From: Lachnospiraceae bacterium
Lineage (GTDB): Bacteria; Bacillota; Clostridia; Lachnospirales; Lachnospiraceae
Assembly (NCBI GenBank): GCA_014804185.1
Contig: JAAVAG010000058.1
Span: 1 to 24,287 of the forward strand
Reading direction: 5' to 3'
Length of the DNA stretch: 24,287 bases
The translations under genes and the position numbers were made by a program. The notes below the pieces were generated by a model. The model was not told where the DNA came from. It did no database searches and saw only the letters and a list, made by a program, of their open reading frames with translations. Position 1 is the stretch's first letter; every line of letters starts with the position of its first letter. Below are positions 6,893 to 15,364 of the stretch, piece after piece.

Positions 6893-7849
6893 TCAGTTTT
6901 TTCCGTTCTGACTGTCGATCACCAGTTTGGCGGCTCCGTAAATGCCCGCGTCGTTGCCCAGCGTTGCCAGCACAAAGTCCGCCTGCCTGCAGCCGCTGAA
7001 CGCATGCTGCATATAATAGGGCCTGATATACTCAAAGAGCACCTCTCCGGCCCTGGAAACACCCCCGCCGATCACAAACACCTCCGGATTTACCACACTG
7101 GCTATTATGGCAAGTCCCTTTCCCAGATATTCTCCAAATTTTTCCGCGATCTCTATCGCCACTTTATCTCCAAATTTCACGGCGTCGAATACGCTCTTTG
7201 CGCTCAGGTTTTTCTCCCGCAGCACGCTGGGCGCATCATCCCGCTCCAGACGCCTCCTTGCCAGTCTCACCACGCCGGTGGCGGAAGCATACTGTTCCAG
7301 GCAGCCCAGATTATGACAGCCGCACTCCTCCGTCTCTTGATCGTCGATATGCAGATGCCCGATCTCTCCGCCTGCCCCGGTGGCTCCGCTGACCACCCGT
7401 CCGTCCACGATGATACCGCCGCCCACACCGGTTCCCAGGGTTACCATGACCATATTTTTGTAGCCCTGGCCGCCGCCTTTCCACATCTCTCCCAGAGCCG
7501 CCACATTGGCATCGTTTCCGGCCAGCACAGGTATATCGATATAACTCTGCATTACCTCCGGAATGCTGAAAACATGATCCCATCCCAGATTGGCGGTCAC
7601 ATATATGACTCCCTGGCCGTCAACAGGCCCCGGCACGCCCATTCCGATGCCTGCCACCTGGTCTGCCCGGATCCCCTCGGCTTCCATTTTTCCCTTGATA
7701 CTGTCCGCAATATCAGGCAGGATCCGCTCGCCTTTATTGGCGGTGACAGTGGGGATCTCCCATTTCTCCAGTACATTGCCGTTCTTGTCGAACAATCCCA
7801 TCTTCACCGTGGTTCCGCCCACATCCACCCCAAAAAGATATTTAGTCAT
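6893..7849 (-). CDS. glcK: ROK-family glucokinase
   Basis: The 318-residue product is a ROK sugar kinase, most like glucokinases that make glucose-6-phosphate from glucose and ATP. It shows the phosphate-binding FGVDVGGTTVKMG at residues 6-18, GMGVPGPVD, the catalytic-base segment GNDANVAALGE, the ATP-binding TLGTGVGGGI, EIGHLHI with the zinc-ligand His, and the cysteine cluster CGCHNLGCLEQYAS. No helix-turn-helix is present, so it is not a ROK repressor. Two ATGs lie six bases apart; 7849 is preferred because GAGGAGG is six bases upstream of it but touches the first. The start overlaps the last eight bases of hprK. Confidence 0.94.
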   Translation of the reverse strand: MTKYLFGVDVGGTTVKMGLFDKNGNVLEKWEIPTVTANKGERILPDIADSIKGKMEAEGIRADQVAGIGMGVPGPVDGQGVIYVTANLGWDHVFSIPEVMQSYIDIPVLAGNDANVAALGEMWKGGGQGYKNMVMVTLGTGVGGGIIVDGRVVSGATGAGGEIGHLHIDDQETEECGCHNLGCLEQYASATGVVRLARRRLERDDAPSVLREKNLSAKSVFDAVKFGDKVAIEIAEKFGEYLGKGLAIIASVVNPEVFVIGGGVSRAGEVLFEYIRPYYMQHAFSGCRQADFVLATLGNDAGIYGAAKLVIDSQNGKN

Positions 7850-8789
7850 CGTCATCCTCCTCTTCTCTTCTGCGCGCCAGGAAATTCCTCTGACGGGAAC
7901 ACAGTTCCCGGGCCGCATTGTACCCCATCTTCTTCTGTCTGTGATTGACCGCAGCCGATTCGCAGATCATGGCAATATTACGCCCGGGACGGATCGGCAG
8001 TGTGTGGCAGGCGATCTTGTTGCCCAGATATTCCACATATTCCTCTTCCAGCCCCAGCCGATCGTACTCCTTGTCCCTGCTCCACTCCTCCAGCCGGATG
8101 ACCAGATCGATCTGCTGCGTGTCCATAACGCTGGAGGCACCGAACAGCGCCTTGACATCCACGATACCGATCCCACGGAGTTCGATAAAATGCTTGGTGA
8201 GATCCGGCGCGCTTCCTACCAGCGTTTCGTCGCTGACCTTGCGCAGTTCCACCACGTCGTCGGCCACCAGCCGGTGTCCTCTTTTGATCAGTTCCAGCGC
8301 CGCCTCCGATTTGCCGATACCGCTCTCCCCTGTGATCAGCACGCCCTCGCCGTATACGTCCACCAGCACGCCGTGGATGGAAATACAGGGCGCCAGCTGC
8401 ACATTCAGCCATCTGGTAAACTCCGATATAATAGCGGATGTCGTCTGCTTCGTCCCCAGGATAGGTCTCTGGTACTTTCTGGCCGCCTCCAGAAAGATAT
8501 CGTCGGGCTGCAGGCTGCGGGAAAAAATGACACAGGGGATATCGTATGACATAAGCCTCTCATATCTCTCCCGTTTCTGGTCGTCTGTCAGCCCTTCCAT
8601 ATAAGTATATTCCACAAATCCGATGACTTGCAGGCGGGCGGCGTCAAAATGCTCAAAATATCCCGTCATCTGCAGGGCGGGCCGGTTCACATCGGGCAGT
8701 GTCAGTTTCACTTTTCTGATATCAATGTCCGGCGCCAGATTTTCCAGCTTCATCTTTTCGACGAATGTTGTCAGTTTTACACTTGCCAT
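7842..8789 (-). CDS. hprK: HPr kinase/phosphorylase
   Basis: The 315-residue bifunctional enzyme phosphorylates HPr-type proteins on Ser46 and reverses the reaction, linking glycolytic state to CcpA-based catabolite control. The P-loop GESGIGKS lies at 154-161, preceded by HGVLVDVYG with the family His, followed by HRLVADDVVE and the HprK signature ELRGIGIVDVKALFG. The C-terminal region NHRQKKMGYNAARE is typical. ATG 8789 is chosen over 8795 because GAGGG is seven bases from it. The final residues REEEDDDD are unusual: their codons are also the ribosome binding site and start of glcK. A likely target, the Ser46-bearing HPr-like protein, is encoded five genes downstream. Confidence 0.96.
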   Translation of the reverse strand: MASVKLTTFVEKMKLENLAPDIDIRKVKLTLPDVNRPALQMTGYFEHFDAARLQVIGFVEYTYMEGLTDDQKRERYERLMSYDIPCVIFSRSLQPDDIFLEAARKYQRPILGTKQTTSAIISEFTRWLNVQLAPCISIHGVLVDVYGEGVLITGESGIGKSEAALELIKRGHRLVADDVVELRKVSDETLVGSAPDLTKHFIELRGIGIVDVKALFGASSVMDTQQIDLVIRLEEWSRDKEYDRLGLEEEYVEYLGNKIACHTLPIRPGRNIAMICESAAVNHRQKKMGYNAARELCSRQRNFLARRREEEDDDD

Positions 8790-8819
8790 CTCCATACCCT
8801 CTCTGTTTCTTCTATAACA

Positions 8820-10700
8820 CTATTCTACCATACCCGGCTGCTTTTGGAAATAAGCATAAATCTCTTCCGCCACATGTCTGGGAATCCCCGGCGCCTCCAT
8901 CAGCTGTTCCACTTCGGCATTGCGGATCTCCTCCATTGACTTAAAGTACTTCATCAGCGCTTTCCTGCGGGACGGGCCTATACCCGGAATATCGTCCAGC
9001 ACAGATTTTACCTGTGTCTTGCTGCGCAGGGAGCGGTGATATTCTATGGCAAAGCGGTGCGCTTCATCCTGAATCCGGGTGATCAGTTTGAATCCCTCGG
9101 AGTGGGTGTCTATATCGATCTCCTCATTCTGATAATACAATCCTCTGGTTCTGTGATTGTCGTCCTTGACCATGCCGCACACCGGTATACGGATGTTCAG
9201 CTGTTCCATTACCTCCAGCGCAATGTTCACCTGTCCCTTGCCGCCGTCCATAAGCAGCAGATCCGGAAATTTGGTAAAGCTTCCGAATTCCTGATCGATT
9301 TCCCGCTCCTGCAGCGTCTTGGATTCCTCCATGCCGTGAAGAAACCGCCTGGTCAGCACCTCTTTCATACAGGCATAATCATCCGGCCCGGATACGGTCC
9401 TGATCTTAAATTTCCGGTAATCGCTTCGCTTTGGTTTTCCTTTTTCGTAAACGACCATAGAGCCGACATTTTCAAATCCGCTGATATTGGAGATATCAAA
9501 AGCCTCCATGCGGCTGATCTGTTCCAAACCAAGCAGCGCGGCTATCTCTTTCACCGCGCCTATCGTCCTTCCCTCTTCACGTTTCAGTTTTTCCCTGTCC
9601 TTGCTCAGCACCAGGGATGCGTTTCTAAATGCAAGTTCCAGCAGCTTTTCCTTGCTTCCTTTTTTGGGTACCCTCAGATATACCCTGCCGCCGCGTCTGC
9701 CCCCCAGCCACTTTTCCAGCAGCTGCATATCCTCTATCTCATATTGGAGCATCAATTCTCTGGGAATAAATGGTGTCCCTGCATAGAATTGTTTCACAAA
9801 ATCCCCCAGGATCTCCTGCTTGGGCACGCCAGAGACTCTGGTCATGTAAAAATGCTCCCTGCCGATCAGTTTCCCGTCTCTGATAAAAAACACCTGCACC
9901 ACCGCATCGCCATCGTCCTGAGCCAGTGCGATGATATCTTTATCCTCCCCGATATTCTCATTGATCTTCTGTTTCTGCGCCACGGATTTCACACTGTTAT
10001 AGAGATCCCGGTACTTTGCGGCATCCTCAAATTCCAGATTTTCCGCCGCCTGCCGCATTTTACTCTCCAGTTCTCCCAGTATACCTGTGTATTCCCCGTT
10101 TAAAAATGCCAGAGCGCCGTCCACCTGCCGCCTGTATTCCTCCCTGCTTATGCCGCCCTGACAGGGCGCCATACACTGCTTGATATGAAAGTTCAGGCAG
10201 GGTCTGTCCTGCCCCACATCTCTCGGTAAGTTCCTGCTGCACGTCCGCAGCCGGTAAAGCTTGTTCAGCAGTTCTATGGTATCCTTGACCGCCCCGGCGC
10301 TTGTATAGGGGCCGAAATATTTCGCCCGGTCTTTCTTCATCTGCCTGGAAAACAGGATCCGGGGATATTCCTCCGCCACTGTGACCTTGATATAAGGATA
10401 TGTCTTGTCATCCTTCAACAGGGTATTGTACTTGGGAGAATACTCTTTGATCAGATTATTTTCCAGCACCAGCGCTTCCAGTTCGGAATCCGTCACAATA
10501 TACTCAAACCGCGCAATCAGCGTGACCATCCTGTCAATGGCAGGCCCTCTGCCGATATTCGGCCGAAAGTACGATCTCACACGATTGTGAAGATTGATTG
10601 CTTTCCCCACATAGAGAATCGCATCCCGCTCGTCATGCATAATGTACACGCCGGGCTTGTTTGGCAGTTTTTTCAGTTCCTCCTCAAAATCAAACGCCAT
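8820..10700 (-). CDS. uvrC: Excinuclease ABC subunit C
   Basis: The 626-residue product has the complete UvrC architecture. An N-terminal GIY-YIG nuclease domain (PGVYIMHD at about 16-23, ILYVGKA at 28-34) makes the 3' incision. A UvrB-binding UVR motif lies near 206-240 (AENLEFEDAAKYRDL). The RNase H-like domain for the 5' incision includes FDISNISG and LMDGGKGQVN, and tandem helix-hairpin-helix motifs follow (DDIPGIGPSRRKAL, MEAPGIPRHVAEEI). It acts with UvrA and UvrB in nucleotide excision repair of bulky lesions. AAGGAAA precedes ATG 10700; ftsH ends 18 bases upstream, so it is co-transcribed with it. Confidence 0.97.
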   Translation of the reverse strand: MAFDFEEELKKLPNKPGVYIMHDERDAILYVGKAINLHNRVRSYFRPNIGRGPAIDRMVTLIARFEYIVTDSELEALVLENNLIKEYSPKYNTLLKDDKTYPYIKVTVAEEYPRILFSRQMKKDRAKYFGPYTSAGAVKDTIELLNKLYRLRTCSRNLPRDVGQDRPCLNFHIKQCMAPCQGGISREEYRRQVDGALAFLNGEYTGILGELESKMRQAAENLEFEDAAKYRDLYNSVKSVAQKQKINENIGEDKDIIALAQDDGDAVVQVFFIRDGKLIGREHFYMTRVSGVPKQEILGDFVKQFYAGTPFIPRELMLQYEIEDMQLLEKWLGGRRGGRVYLRVPKKGSKEKLLELAFRNASLVLSKDREKLKREEGRTIGAVKEIAALLGLEQISRMEAFDISNISGFENVGSMVVYEKGKPKRSDYRKFKIRTVSGPDDYACMKEVLTRRFLHGMEESKTLQEREIDQEFGSFTKFPDLLLMDGGKGQVNIALEVMEQLNIRIPVCGMVKDDNHRTRGLYYQNEEIDIDTHSEGFKLITRIQDEAHRFAIEYHRSLRSKTQVKSVLDDIPGIGPSRRKALMKYFKSMEEIRNAEVEQLMEAPGIPRHVAEEIYAYFQKQPGMVE

Positions 10701-10718
10701 ATGGATTTCCTTCCCGCG

Positions 10719-12938
10719 CTATCTGTCCAGCGGAGCATTGGTAAAACGGCCCACGTTCCGGGAATCTCCCGCCTCTCCGGATGCCGCGCCGCCGGATACA
10801 TCTGCATCCGCCGGTTGCTTTTCCTCTGAATGCTTTTCCTCTGAATGCTTTCCCGCTTCCGCCCGGTTGTCCTGCGCCCCGTTTCCCGCACCGCTGACAC
10901 GTTCCGCAGATGCCGTGGGGCCGGGCTCTTCTTTCTCCTGTTTTTCGTCTTTCTCTTCCGGCTCCGGAATCCCTTTTTCCCTGCGGTAAATCTGCATGAA
11001 TTCTTTTCCTGTAATGGTCTCTTTCTCAATCAGGAACTCCGCCAGTTTATCCATCACGTCGCGGTTATCCCGCAGCAGGCTCAGCGCCTTGTCATAGCTT
11101 TCTTTTAAGATATCGATCACTTCCTGATCCACCTGGGCTGCCATTGCATCGCTGCAGTCCAGAGTAGCCGAGCCGTCCAGATACTTGTTCTGCACCGTAG
11201 CCAGTCCGATCATACCGAATTTCTTGCTCATACCGTACTGCGTCACCATTGCTCTGGCGATATTGGTAGCTTTCTCGATATCGTTGGCCGCACCGCTGGT
11301 CACCGTGTCAAACACGAGTTCCTCCGCCGCGCGCCCGGCCATAAGGCCCACCATCATATCCCGCAGTTCGGCCTCCGTATTCAGGAATTTCTCTTCCTCC
11401 GGCACATGCATCACATAGCCCAGCGTTCCCATGGTTCTGGGCACGATGGTGATCTTCTGCACGGGCTCGGAATTTTTCTGCAGAGCGCTTACAAGCGCGT
11501 GGCCGACCTCGTGATAAGAGACGATCTTGCGCTCCTCCTTGCTCATGATGCGGTCTTTCTTTTCCTTACCGACCAGAACCTGCTCCACCGCGTCGAACAG
11601 ATCTTTCTGGCAGACGCACTCTCTGCCTTCCTTGACCGCGTTGATGGCCGCCTCGTTGATCATATTCGCCAGATCGGACCCCACCGCCCCGCTGGTAGCC
11701 AGCGCGATAGCCTCAAAGTCCACCGTCTCATCCATGGCCACATCCTTGGCATGCACTTTCAGAATCTCCACGCGGCCTTTCAGATCCGGTTTGTCCACAA
11801 TGATGCGCCTGTCAAAGCGCCCGGGACGAAGCAGCGCCTTGTCCAGAATCTCCGGACGGTTGGTGGCACCCAGGATCAGCACGCCCTTGGAGGAGTCAAA
11901 TCCGTCCATCTCCGACAAAAGCTGATTCAGAGTCTGCTCCCGCTCCTCATTGCCGCCGCCGTATTTGGAGTCACGGCTGCGGCCGATGGCGTCGATCTCG
12001 TCGATAAACACAATACAGGGGGCATTTTTGGTGGCCTCCTTAAACAAATCGCGGACACGCGACGCGCCCACGCCCACATATAATTCAATAAAGTCAGAAC
12101 CTGTCAGGGAGAAAAACGGAACTCCCGCCTCTCCGGCCACCGCCTTGGCCAGCAGCGTCTTTCCTGTTCCGGGAGGGCCCACCAGCAGCGCGCCCTTGGG
12201 CAGCTTCGCCCCTATCGTTGCATATTTGCCGGGATTGTGCAGAAAGTCCACCACTTCCACCAGGGATTCTTTCGCCTCGTCCTCTCCGGCCACATCCTTA
12301 AAAGTAATGCCTGTCTCTTTCTGGACATACACCTTTGCATTGCTCTTGCCCACGCCCATAGGGCCGCCGCCCTTGGACATCTTGCGGAACAGAAAACTCA
12401 GCAGCACCCATACCATCAGCAGAGGAACAATATAGTACAGCAGAATCTCCAGCAGAAAGCTGGTACTATCCGGCATATACCCCCACACTTCCACTCCGGC
12501 CTCATTCAGGCGCTGGGCCAGTGTGTCGTCTTCCACCAGCGCCGTATAATAGACGGTCTGGGGCATGGCAAAATAAAAAGCATAGCCCGGGAATCCGCCC
12601 TCCGGCTGCTCTTCCTTTTCTTCCTTGAGAGTAATATTGAGCCGGTCCGAACTGTACTGCACCCGTTCCACCTTGCCCTGATCCACCCACTCCCAGAACT
12701 GGCTGTAGCTGATCTCCTCCGTCCTGGCGCTGGTAGTCGCTTTCATAAAATAACTCATAATCAGCAGCGTAATCATCGCCGCCACCAGAAACAATACAAT
12801 ATTTACCTTTTTCTGACCGTTTCCGCCTCCCGGACCGCGCTGGCCGTTTCCGTTCCCTCCGCCTCCCGGGCCGCCCTGGCCTCCGGAACCGCCGTTATAT
12901 CCGTTACCGTTATCATAACGATTTACATTATTATCCAT
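10719..12938 (-). CDS. ftsH: ATP-dependent zinc metalloprotease FtsH
   Basis: The 739-residue membrane protease degrades misfolded and regulatory proteins. After a Gly/Asn-rich N-terminus (about 8-42) come TM1 (about 47-65), a small extracytoplasmic domain, TM2 (about 162-184), the AAA+ module with Walker A GPPGTGKT (254-261), Walker B IVFIDEID, the second region of homology GATNRPEILDKALLRPGRFD, and the protease site HEVGH (476-480). The last 80 or so residues form an acidic, low-complexity tail with a tandem HSEEK repeat. An upstream TTG at 13013 keeps the frame open; ATG 12938 is preferred because GGAG is six bases before it, though 12941 is possible. It is the first gene of the long operon. 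Confidence 0.95.
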   Translation of the reverse strand: MDNNVNRYDNGNGYNGGSGGQGGPGGGGNGNGQRGPGGGNGQKKVNIVLFLVAAMITLLIMSYFMKATTSARTEEISYSQFWEWVDQGKVERVQYSSDRLNITLKEEKEEQPEGGFPGYAFYFAMPQTVYYTALVEDDTLAQRLNEAGVEVWGYMPDSTSFLLEILLYYIVPLLMVWVLLSFLFRKMSKGGGPMGVGKSNAKVYVQKETGITFKDVAGEDEAKESLVEVVDFLHNPGKYATIGAKLPKGALLVGPPGTGKTLLAKAVAGEAGVPFFSLTGSDFIELYVGVGASRVRDLFKEATKNAPCIVFIDEIDAIGRSRDSKYGGGNEEREQTLNQLLSEMDGFDSSKGVLILGATNRPEILDKALLRPGRFDRRIIVDKPDLKGRVEILKVHAKDVAMDETVDFEAIALATSGAVGSDLANMINEAAINAVKEGRECVCQKDLFDAVEQVLVGKEKKDRIMSKEERKIVSYHEVGHALVSALQKNSEPVQKITIVPRTMGTLGYVMHVPEEEKFLNTEAELRDMMVGLMAGRAAEELVFDTVTSGAANDIEKATNIARAMVTQYGMSKKFGMIGLATVQNKYLDGSATLDCSDAMAAQVDQEVIDILKESYDKALSLLRDNRDVMDKLAEFLIEKETITGKEFMQIYRREKGIPEPEEKDEKQEKEEPGPTASAERVSGAGNGAQDNRAEAGKHSEEKHSEEKQPADADVSGGAASGEAGDSRNVGRFTNAPLDR
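10816..10845 (-). repeat. 15-bp tandem duplication in the ftsH tail
   Basis: TGCTTTTCCTCTGAA occurs twice back to back (10816-10830, 10831-10845), with a partial third copy TGCTTT. It is in frame and encodes a doubled S-E-E-K-H unit in the disordered tail of FtsH. Confidence 0.85.
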
Positions 12939-13038
12939 CATCCGCTCCATTTCCTGTTTCCGTATTTCTTCAGAATTTATGTTTTCACGCCATATAGCAT
13001 CTGCCGATTCCAATACTAAATGTCGATAAGTCTATTTT

Positions 13039-13067
13039 ATTATAGGGATTGAAACGGGATAAATCAA
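13039..13067 (-). promoter_or_regulatory. Sigma-A promoter of the ftsH-crh operon
   Basis: On the minus strand TTGATT (13067-13062) and TATAAT (13044-13039) are spaced by 17 bases, a near-consensus vegetative promoter about 100 bases before the ftsH start. It is the only strong promoter I see for the eight-gene unit. Confidence 0.78.
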
Positions 13068-13158
13068 TAGAGGAATTGTGAAAATATTATGTGCTTTTCA
13101 TAAAAGCTTTATGTCCCCGGCCACGGTATAACTTTTCTGCTTTTTTTTATAGAAACAG

Positions 13159-13188
13159 TAGATTTTTCCCAGCCGGCTATATTATAAT
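13159..13188 (+). promoter_or_regulatory. Probable pyrG promoter
   Basis: A perfect TATAAT lies at 13183-13188. The best -35 is weak, TAGATT at 13159-13164, with an 18-base spacer. The predicted transcript would have a leader of about 60 bases before the pyrG ATG. Confidence 0.55.
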
Positions 13189-13256
13189 GAATAGCAGTAA
13201 ACGAATGACAGCAGTGGAAATGTTGCGCGGAAATCTGCGCAGAAACGAGGAAAAAT

Positions 13257-14864
13257 ATGTCAGTAAAATACGTATTTGTAACGGGAGGCGTTGTCTCCGG
13301 ACTGGGAAAAGGCATCACCGCGGCGTCTCTGGGACGTCTGTTAAAGGCCCGCGGCTTTAAAGTAACCATGCAGAAATTTGATCCATATATCAATATCGAC
13401 CCCGGCACCATGAATCCCATACAGCACGGAGAGGTATTTGTCACTGACGACGGCGCGGAGACCGATCTGGATCTGGGACATTACGAACGCTTTATCGACG
13501 AAAGTCTGGATAAGAATTCCAACGTAACCACCGGCAAGGTGTACTGGAGCGTTCTGCAGAAAGAACGCCGCGGCGACTACGGCGGCGGCACCGTGCAGGT
13601 CATCCCCCATATCACCAACGAGATCAAGAGTCGTTTTTATCGGAATTTCACCGACCCTGACACCAGGATCGCCATCATCGAAGTGGGCGGCACCGTGGGC
13701 GACATTGAGAGCCAGCCCTTTCTGGAGTCCATCCGGCAGTTTCAGCACGAAGTGGGCCATGAGAACGCCATATTAATCCATGTCACGCTGATTCCCTACC
13801 TCAGCGCCTCTCAGGAACTGAAGACCAAGCCTACCCAGGCCAGCGTCAAGGATCTGCAGGGCATGGGACTTCAGCCGGACATTATCGTCTGCCGCAGCGA
13901 ACGGCCCATCGATCAGAGTATGAAAGACAAGATCGCCCTGTTCTGCAACGTGCCCAGCAACCGCGTTCTGCAGAACCTGGACGTGGAATATCTCTACGAA
14001 GCGCCTCTGGCCATGGAAAAAGAACACCTGGCCCAGGTTGCCTGCCAGTGCCTACATCTGGAATCCCCCGAACCCGATCTGACGGAGTGGGAGGAGACAG
14101 TCCGGGATCTGCGCAATCCCACGGACGAAGTGACCGTGGCCCTTGTGGGGAAATATGTGGCCCTGCACGACGCCTACATCAGCGTGGTGGAGGCGCTCAA
14201 GCACGGCGGTATCTCCAACCACTGCACCGTAAACATCAAATGGATTGATTCCGAATCCGTCACTCCGGAAAATGTAAAGCAGCTGCTTGACGGCGTCTGC
14301 GGCATACTCGTTCCGGGCGGTTTCGGCTCCCGGGGTATCGACGGCAAAATCCTGGCCATCCATTACGCCAGAACACACAGCGTTCCTTTTCTTGGCCTGT
14401 GCCTGGGCATGCAGCTTACCATCGTGGAATTTGCCAGAAATGTCATAGGCTACAATGATGCCCACAGCATCGAGCTGGATCCCGCAACCACACACCCGGT
14501 GATCGCCCTTATGCCCGATCAGAGCGGCGTGGAGGACATCGGCGGCACGCTGCGCCTGGGTTCCTATCCCTGTGTTCTGGACAAGTCCTCCAGAGCCTAT
14601 CAGTTGTACGGGCAGGAGACGATTCATGAGCGCCACAGGCACCGTTACGAAGTCAACAACGACTACCGCGCCGCTCTCACAGAGCACGGCATGCGCCTGT
14701 CCGGATTTTCTCCCGACGGCCGCATCGTGGAAATGTGCGAGATCACAGAGCATCCTTTCTACGTGGCAACCCAGGGACATCCGGAGCTCAAATCCAGGCC
14801 CAACAGGCCCCACCCTCTGTTCCGCGGTTTTATCGAGGCGGCGCTGCACGAGAAACACAAATAA
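13257..14864 (+). CDS. pyrG: CTP synthase
   Basis: The 535-residue enzyme converts UTP to CTP with ATP and glutamine, the last step of pyrimidine nucleotide synthesis. The N-terminal synthase (amidoligase) domain shows VFVTGGVVSGLGKGI (P-loop), KFDPYINIDPGTMNP and GGTVGDIE. The C-terminal class I glutamine amidotransferase has an oxyanion segment PGGFGSRG, the nucleophile in GLCLGMQ, and the His/Glu pair in QGHPELKSRP. Length matches the family. The start follows GAGG at a normal distance. It is transcribed alone, away from ftsH, and ends at a large hairpin. The leader is short and shows no attenuator hairpin followed by a T-run. Confidence 0.97.
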   Translation: MSVKYVFVTGGVVSGLGKGITAASLGRLLKARGFKVTMQKFDPYINIDPGTMNPIQHGEVFVTDDGAETDLDLGHYERFIDESLDKNSNVTTGKVYWSVLQKERRGDYGGGTVQVIPHITNEIKSRFYRNFTDPDTRIAIIEVGGTVGDIESQPFLESIRQFQHEVGHENAILIHVTLIPYLSASQELKTKPTQASVKDLQGMGLQPDIIVCRSERPIDQSMKDKIALFCNVPSNRVLQNLDVEYLYEAPLAMEKEHLAQVACQCLHLESPEPDLTEWEETVRDLRNPTDEVTVALVGKYVALHDAYISVVEALKHGGISNHCTVNIKWIDSESVTPENVKQLLDGVCGILVPGGFGSRGIDGKILAIHYARTHSVPFLGLCLGMQLTIVEFARNVIGYNDAHSIELDPATTHPVIALMPDQSGVEDIGGTLRLGSYPCVLDKSSRAYQLYGQETIHERHRHRYEVNNDYRAALTEHGMRLSGFSPDGRIVEMCEITEHPFYVATQGHPELKSRPNRPHPLFRGFIEAALHEKHK

Positions 14865-14889
14865 TAAAGAAGAAAAGACAGCATATATA

Positions 14890-14942
14890 ATATGGCGGCA
14901 GAGGGTAAATTCCCAATTGGAATTTACCCTCTGTCGCCATAT
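14890..14942 (+). terminator. Long hairpin terminator between pyrG and trxA
   Basis: A 24-pair stem (14890-14913 with 14919-14942, one G-U pair) encloses a five-base loop and is followed on the plus strand by TTTTCTG. It lies 25 bases past pyrG and 22 bases past the convergent trxA end, so it probably serves both, though its T-run favours pyrG. Confidence 0.85.
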
Positions 14943-14964
14943 TTTTCTGCTCTACAGACCGCTC

Positions 14965-15294
14965 TTACTCCAGAACCTGGCTGATCTTTGCCTCAAGATC
15001 ACCGGCCGACATGGCTCCCATACAGGTCGCCGCCTCCTGGCCGCCCTTGAAGAAGATAAAAGTGGGAATGCTTGCCACACCGTACTTTCCCGCGATCTCA
15101 CCCTCGTCGTCCACGTTCAGCTTGCCGATTTTGATCTTTCCCTCATACTTTTCCGCCATGGATGCCACCACAGGTCCCATCATCCTGCACGGGCCGCACC
15201 AGTCGGCATAAAAATCCACCATCACCGGAATGTCCGACTGCAATACTTCTTTCTCAAAATTTTCACTGGTAAATTTGTACTCCATATCACTCAC
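14965..15294 (-). CDS. trxA: Thioredoxin
   Basis: The 109-residue protein has the thioredoxin fold with the redox motif WCGPC at residues 32-36 inside the usual VDFYADWCGPCRMM, and the cis-proline segment ASIPTFIFF. It reduces protein disulfides in the cytoplasm using electrons from thioredoxin reductase, which is not in this window. A third Cys occurs near residue 91 in AATCMGAM, where many thioredoxins have a hydrophobic residue. The start is ambiguous: GTG 15294 has AAAGG four bases upstream, while ATG 15285 is 13 bases from it; I chose the GTG. It lies downstream of trmB, with a terminator-like hairpin between them. Confidence 0.93.
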   Translation of the reverse strand: MSDMEYKFTSENFEKEVLQSDIPVMVDFYADWCGPCRMMGPVVASMAEKYEGKIKIGKLNVDDEGEIAGKYGVASIPTFIFFKGGQEAATCMGAMSAGDLEAKISQVLE

Positions 15295-15320
15295 CGCACC
15301 TTTCTCTCCGCAATTGTTTC

Positions 15321-15353
15321 ATAGAAAACAGCAGTCTTTTTGCTGTTTTCTAT
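15321..15353 (-). terminator. Terminator downstream of trmB
   Basis: ATAGAAAACAGC (15321-15332) and GCTGTTTTCTAT (15342-15353) form a perfect 12-bp stem around a nine-base loop. In the minus direction the GC core is followed by TTTTCTAT within the stem itself, the classic A-tract/U-tract layout, suggesting trmB and trxA are at least partly separate units. Confidence 0.65.
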
Positions 15354-15364
15354 TAGTATCTGTA

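Larger units (their letters stand above)
12939..13256. other. Divergent ftsH/pyrG intergenic region (318 bases)
   Basis: This is the only gene-free stretch over 300 bases. It holds the ftsH leader, a minus-strand promoter (13039-13067), an AT-rich central part with a near-palindrome CATAAAAGCTTTATG near 13099-13113, a plus-strand -10 box (13183-13188) and a short pyrG leader with a small hairpin (TGCGC/GCGCA near 13223-13240). I see no riboswitch, attenuator or convincing small ORF. Confidence 0.6.

Noticed and set aside
7004..8549. Two long plus-strand open frames across glcK and hprK
   Set aside because: They are antisense to well-recognised genes and show His/Pro/Ser-rich composition typical of shadow frames.
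12939..13013. TTG start at 13013 extending FtsH by 25 residues
   Set aside because: No ribosome binding site precedes it, while GGAG lies six bases before ATG 12938.
11406..13019. Plus-strand open frames across ftsH
   Set aside because: They mirror the AAA+ coding region and carry no domain of their own.
13099..13113. Near-palindrome CATAAAAGCTTTATG as an operator
   Set aside because: It is a short AT-rich match likely by chance, and no matching copy or local regulator gene is seen.
13091..13360. Small plus-strand frame starting upstream of pyrG
   Set aside because: It runs into pyrG in another frame, lacks family resemblance and spans the pyrG promoter.
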